Shown in pieces: positions 7,849-10,279 of a DNA stretch of 10,279 bases. A program made the translations under genes and the position numbers. Within the stretch, counting starts at the first letter, position 1. Each line of letters opens with the position of its first letter. The DNA comes from Monoraphidium neglectum (taxonomy: Eukaryota; Chlorophyta; Chlorophyceae; Sphaeropleales; Selenastraceae), in NCBI RefSeq assembly GCF_000611645.1, contig NW_014011894.1, positions 1 to 10,279 on the forward strand. The letters are read 5' to 3'. The notes under the pieces are model-generated. The model made no database searches. It was given only the letters and a program-made list of their open reading frames with translations, and was not told where the DNA came from.

Positions 7849-10086
7849 ATGCTACGGGCTAGTTTCAAAGGCATCGCAACATGTCTTGGTGCTGGTGCAG
7901 GAGCTGCATATGTGTGGGCAGCGCCGCCGAGCAGCAACAAGGGCGCCGCGCACGACGCGCCAGGCATAGAACACTCCAGCTTCATTCGCCGCGTGGGCTC
8001 GCAACAGGCAGTGCCGCCGGCAGAAAACCCAGGTACGCAGGCTTCAAACCCTGCCGCGCCTGCGCAGCCAGAATGCTGCCATCGAAGGAGTTGCGGCTGA
8101 CGACTGCAACCGCCAGCGCCCCGCCCTCACCCCCTCTGCAGTCCCCTCCCGCCGATCTTCCAGTAGCGCCTCCCTAGCTGCCCGCCCACAACATACACCC
8201 ACATGCGTGCGTGGCAGGCGTCAGGGTGTACCCCGGGTTACTCAGCGATGACGAGGCGTCTGCTTTGGTGCGGGAGCTCCAGCCCCTCAAGGCGGCCCAT
8301 GGCATCAACCTCATATCACCAGCGGCGGCGGCCGTGTACCGCTTTCAGGTTGGGACCAGACCGCTCGCCCCATGTGCTGCCGGTGGCATCCACCGACTGC
8401 GGTGGCGCGCACTGCCGTGCCCCTGCTTCGCTGCCTTGCGATGCCGCTGGCGTGCGGCGCTGCTGCCGGTCTGGATGTTGTCTGTCAAAGGGCCGGAGTT
8501 GCACCGTGCACGCCCCCCACGCAACCGACTGGCCGTCAGCCTGAACATATTTGCCAGCCTCTGTCACGCAAGCTGGTTCTTTTTCTTTGGTATTTGATTT
8601 TCATCCTGTATGTGCTGCATCTCAGATGGGCTACCTTCCGCCAGGCACCACCCAAGTCAACATGCTGCGGGTCACCGGTGAGTCATCATTACTCACGCCG
8701 GTCACGCACCCTGGCTTTGCTGGCGGCCTCTCTGCCATGCCTGAGCGCCTCACCCAGCCACGCATGGCTGCCGCCGGCCATGACTCATGGTGATTGCTCT
8801 CCTGCCTGCCTCCGCGGTCCATGAGAGCCACTGCCAGCGACGCACAGTCAGCGTCCAATCAACCCATCCCTCAAGTTTGAACGGAGGGTCCAAAAGTGGG
8901 GCGACCGAGGGACACTGCATCTCATCTTCACCCTCACCCTCATCCTCGCTCCCGAAACCCCAGCCCGGCCCGAGCAGGAGGGGCAGCGGCCGCCGCCCTG
9001 GGGCTACGGCGACGCCTTTGACGAGGCCGGGCTGCCGCCGCGCCTGAGGGACCTGGCTGAGCGCCTGAGGCGGCTGCCAGGGCTGCGGCTGGGGCCGCTG
9101 CGGGACGTGACGATCAACTGGCGGCACCACCATTTTTACAGGCAAGGAGACGGGTGGACGGGGCCTGGGCGACGGGGAGGGGGCGGGCAGGGTTCGATGG
9201 CGGATGGGTTTGAGGTGATGAGGTTTAAGCAGGGACGCGTGCGGAGTCGTGTGATGAACCAGTGCAGCCCCCTTGGCCGCTTGCAGCCTCACGCCTGCAT
9301 GCACTGCTGAGGGCCTGCACGTGTGCACATGCAAACAGACGCGCGCGCGCACACGCACACACGCATGCATGCACACAAGTATGCATGCGTAAACCCCCTT
9401 GACCCCTCACCCCCCCTCCCAGGCTTGACCCCCACATAGACCCAGCCCTCGATGGGGAAAACGTTTTCATCATCAGTGTCGACAGCGGAACAGTGCTCAC
9501 GCTGTGCCCCCAGCGCTGGCTAAAGGTGCGCAGGGCCCCACCCGGGGCTCGACCGCACGCGCCCCTGAATGGACACGTCTCCACCCGCGTCCCGCTGTCC
9601 TGGCGTGGAAGGATGGTGCAATCATCAGGGATGCGGACAGCCGGGCGGCGGCACCTCGTGGATATGAGGAGGCAGATAGTATCTGCAGACGCTTGATATT
9701 ACCTTCATGGCAGGCCCCAAGACAGCCTCAAGCCAGCCTGCCAGGAGCAGCCGCGGGTTTCTTCGTCGCGCCCACATCATGCCCTGTTCTCAAGGCTTTC
9801 GGGTGCGCGCCTCGGCCCTGGCTGCGTTGCTGATTTCGCCATTGCCTCCTGCTGCTCCATGGTAGCCGCGTCCGCGTGGCCCGCTCCCCCCCTCCTCCCG
9901 GCCGCCGCCGCGCGTGCGCGGGTCCGCAAAGCAGCTGCAGAGAGCTTGGGACTGGCTCCGCGGCGCCGCCACTCTGGAAGACGAGCGGGCGCTGGTGCGG
10001 CGCCAAGCGGAGGGATCTTGGACGGATCGAGATCTGGACGTGAGGGTCAATGCGGGGGGCGGCGCCCTGCTCAGCGGAGACGCCAG
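7849..10086 (+). CDS. AlkB-like Fe(II)/2-oxoglutarate dioxygenase, C-terminus not resolved
   Basis: AlkB-family enzymes use Fe(II), O2 and 2-oxoglutarate to remove alkyl groups from nucleic acids or proteins. Modelled exons are 7849-8032, 8218-8348, 8626-8677, 8838-9141, 9423-9525 and about 9941-10086: 920 nt, 306 residues plus two bases, with phases 1, 0, 1, 2, 0 agreeing at every junction. Visible marks are VYPGLLSDDEASALV near residue 65, the usual opening of AlkB homologues; ERRVQKWGD about residue 137, resembling the RRVQ-x-(F/Y)-G segment of ALKBH8-type proteins; DVTINW about residue 212; and LDPHIDPALDGENV with the iron-binding His228-x-Asp230, followed by a strand VFIISVDSGTVLTLC. LLSGDAR near residue 301-307 matches the motif just before the second metal His. 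That His and the 2-oxoglutarate Arg are not placed, so the gene probably runs past the window. The start MLRASFKGIATCLG resembles an organelle-targeting presequence. Similarity spans ALKBH4, 7 and 8 types; I do not assign a subfamily. The last exon's start is uncertain. Confidence 0.7.
8033..8217 (+). other. Predicted intron 1 of the AlkB-like gene (phase 1)
   Basis: The donor CCCAG|GTACGC at 8033 is close to the algal consensus, and the acceptor GTGGCAG|GC is at 8217. Joining gives a Gly codon split after its first base and leads straight into VRVYPGLLSDDEA. Length is 185 bp. Confidence 0.6.
8349..8625 (+). other. Predicted intron 2 of the AlkB-like gene (phase 0)
   Basis: The donor TTTCAG|GTTGGG is weak. 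The acceptor GCATCTCAG|ATGGGC at 8625 is good and lies after a T-rich stretch. Joining gives RFQ-MGYLPPGTTQVN. Length is 277 bp. The ATG right after the acceptor is an internal Met in this model. Confidence 0.5.
8678..8837 (+). other. Predicted intron 3 of the AlkB-like gene (phase 1)
   Basis: The donor G|GTGAGT at 8678 is an ideal consensus. The acceptor ACTGCCAG|CG at 8837 follows a pyrimidine-rich stretch and is the nearby AG that keeps the phase leading into LKFERRVQKWG. Length is 160 bp. The acceptor choice is less certain than the donor. Confidence 0.5.
9152..9192 (+). repeat. G-run cluster with G-quadruplex potential, start of intron 4
   Basis: Seven runs of three or more G occur within 41 nt (9152-9154, 9160-9163, 9167-9169, 9174-9177, 9179-9183, 9185-9187, 9190-9192), more than the four needed for an intramolecular G-quadruplex. 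They are on the transcribed-sense strand, so the pre-mRNA could fold too. Folding is inferred. Confidence 0.55.
9339..9390. repeat. Alternating purine-pyrimidine tract with 10-bp inverted repeat
   Basis: Nucleotides 9339-9377 alternate perfectly between purine and pyrimidine (39 nt; GC then AC and CATG steps), a sequence type prone to Z-DNA. Overlapping it, ACGCATGCAT at 9361-9370 is the exact reverse complement of ATGCATGCGT at 9381-9390, with a 10-nt loop. It lies inside predicted intron 4. Confidence 0.75.
9526..9940 (+). other. Probable intron 5 of the AlkB-like gene (acceptor uncertain)
   Basis: The donor AAG|GTGCGC at 9526 is good and ends the exon containing the HxD motif in phase 0. 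The next supportable coding is in the frame leading to LLSGDAR. CTGCAG at 9940 is an in-phase acceptor, but the pyrimidine tract is poor and another AG nearby, or a small extra exon between, is possible. Length would be 415 bp. Confidence 0.4.
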
Positions 10087-10279
10087 GTCAGCGCTTTGTC
10101 GGTTGTGGCATCACATAATTTGTCGCCTGCTATTCTTGGGGTCGAGGGGTTGAGGGTGCAGGGAGAAGGGGAGTGTGGCTGCACAGACGAGCCTCTTTGC
10201 GCTGCGCATAACGCGGTGAGGCGCCGCTCGGCGCGCGCGTCGGCCGCCGCCGCCCTGGAACTACCGCCTTTGAGGCGGG
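10087..10279 (+). other. Donor after LLSGDAR, then unresolved end of window
   Basis: The frame through LLSGDAR ends at a usable donor, AG|GTCAGC, leaving two bases of an Arg codon. Up to the edge I could not place a following exon. The best acceptor (TGCACAG at 10186) leads to an early stop in the required phase. The acceptor at 10161 gives 20 codons to a TGA at 10218-10220 with no conserved motif. The C-terminal exon probably lies beyond the window. Confidence 0.35.

Larger units (their letters stand above)
9142..9422 (+). other. Predicted GC-AG intron 4 of the AlkB-like gene (phase 2)
   Basis: The upstream exon reads ...NWRHHHFY and the downstream exon opens with LDPHID. The phase-consistent donor at this edge is AG|GCAAGG, a GC-type donor with the strong flanks such sites usually have. 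The acceptor CCCCCCTCCCAG|G at 9422 has an excellent pyrimidine tract. Joining restores a split Arg codon (AG + G). Length is 281 bp. Confidence 0.55.

Noticed and set aside
9504..9833. 109-codon + frame across predicted intron 5, considered as an extra AlkB exon
   Set aside because: It is in a different frame from the HxD exon (frame of 9424), overlaps that exon at 9504-9525, and shows no AlkB motif; a phase-consistent junction could not be made convincingly.

Overview
This window looks like nuclear DNA of a green alga, probably a chlorophyte of the Chlamydomonas/Sphaeropleales type; the species cannot be settled from sequence alone. The grounds are GC-rich coding sequence packed with Gln, Ala, Ser and Gly homopolymers, small introns of about 160-420 bp, TGTAA polyadenylation signals downstream of stop codons, and a large protein built from octotricopeptide repeats (OPR), a family greatly expanded in chlorophytes. 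All three genes I can support read on the + strand.

Layout. (1) From the left edge to 413 lies the last coding part of an unrecognised Ala/Pro/Ser-rich protein, followed by a probable 3' UTR with TGTAA at 1063-1067. (2) About 1081-2434 holds no gene that I can support, only short direct repeats and one isolated TGTAA. (3) 2435-7302 is an OPR-type protein. A single 4.27-kb exon (3031-7302) carries nearly all of it. That exon has no ATG before nucleotide 3691 and begins exactly at a splice acceptor, and two small upstream exons (2435-2560 and 2720-2833) join to it in frame. The repeat array is broken up by long CAG-encoded polyglutamine blocks and ends in a Gly/Ser-rich tail. A TGTAA 75 nt after the stop probably ends the transcript. 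(4) 7849 to beyond the right edge is an intron-rich gene for an AlkB-like Fe(II)/2-oxoglutarate dioxygenase. I assembled six exons whose reading phases all agree, one pair of them across a GC-AG intron. The distal catalytic residues are not identified and probably lie past the end of the window.

The genes do not form a pathway. The OPR protein probably acts on organelle RNA, and the AlkB-like protein probably demethylates or hydroxylates a nucleic acid or protein. Its N-terminus could be an organelle-targeting sequence, which would put both in organelles, but that link is speculative. The most unusual points are the heavy polyQ interruption of an OPR array, the same CAG repeat unit read as Gln in the middle and Ser at the C-terminus, and the GC-AG intron, which begins with a G-run cluster and contains a 39-nt alternating purine-pyrimidine tract overlapping a perfect 10-bp inverted repeat.
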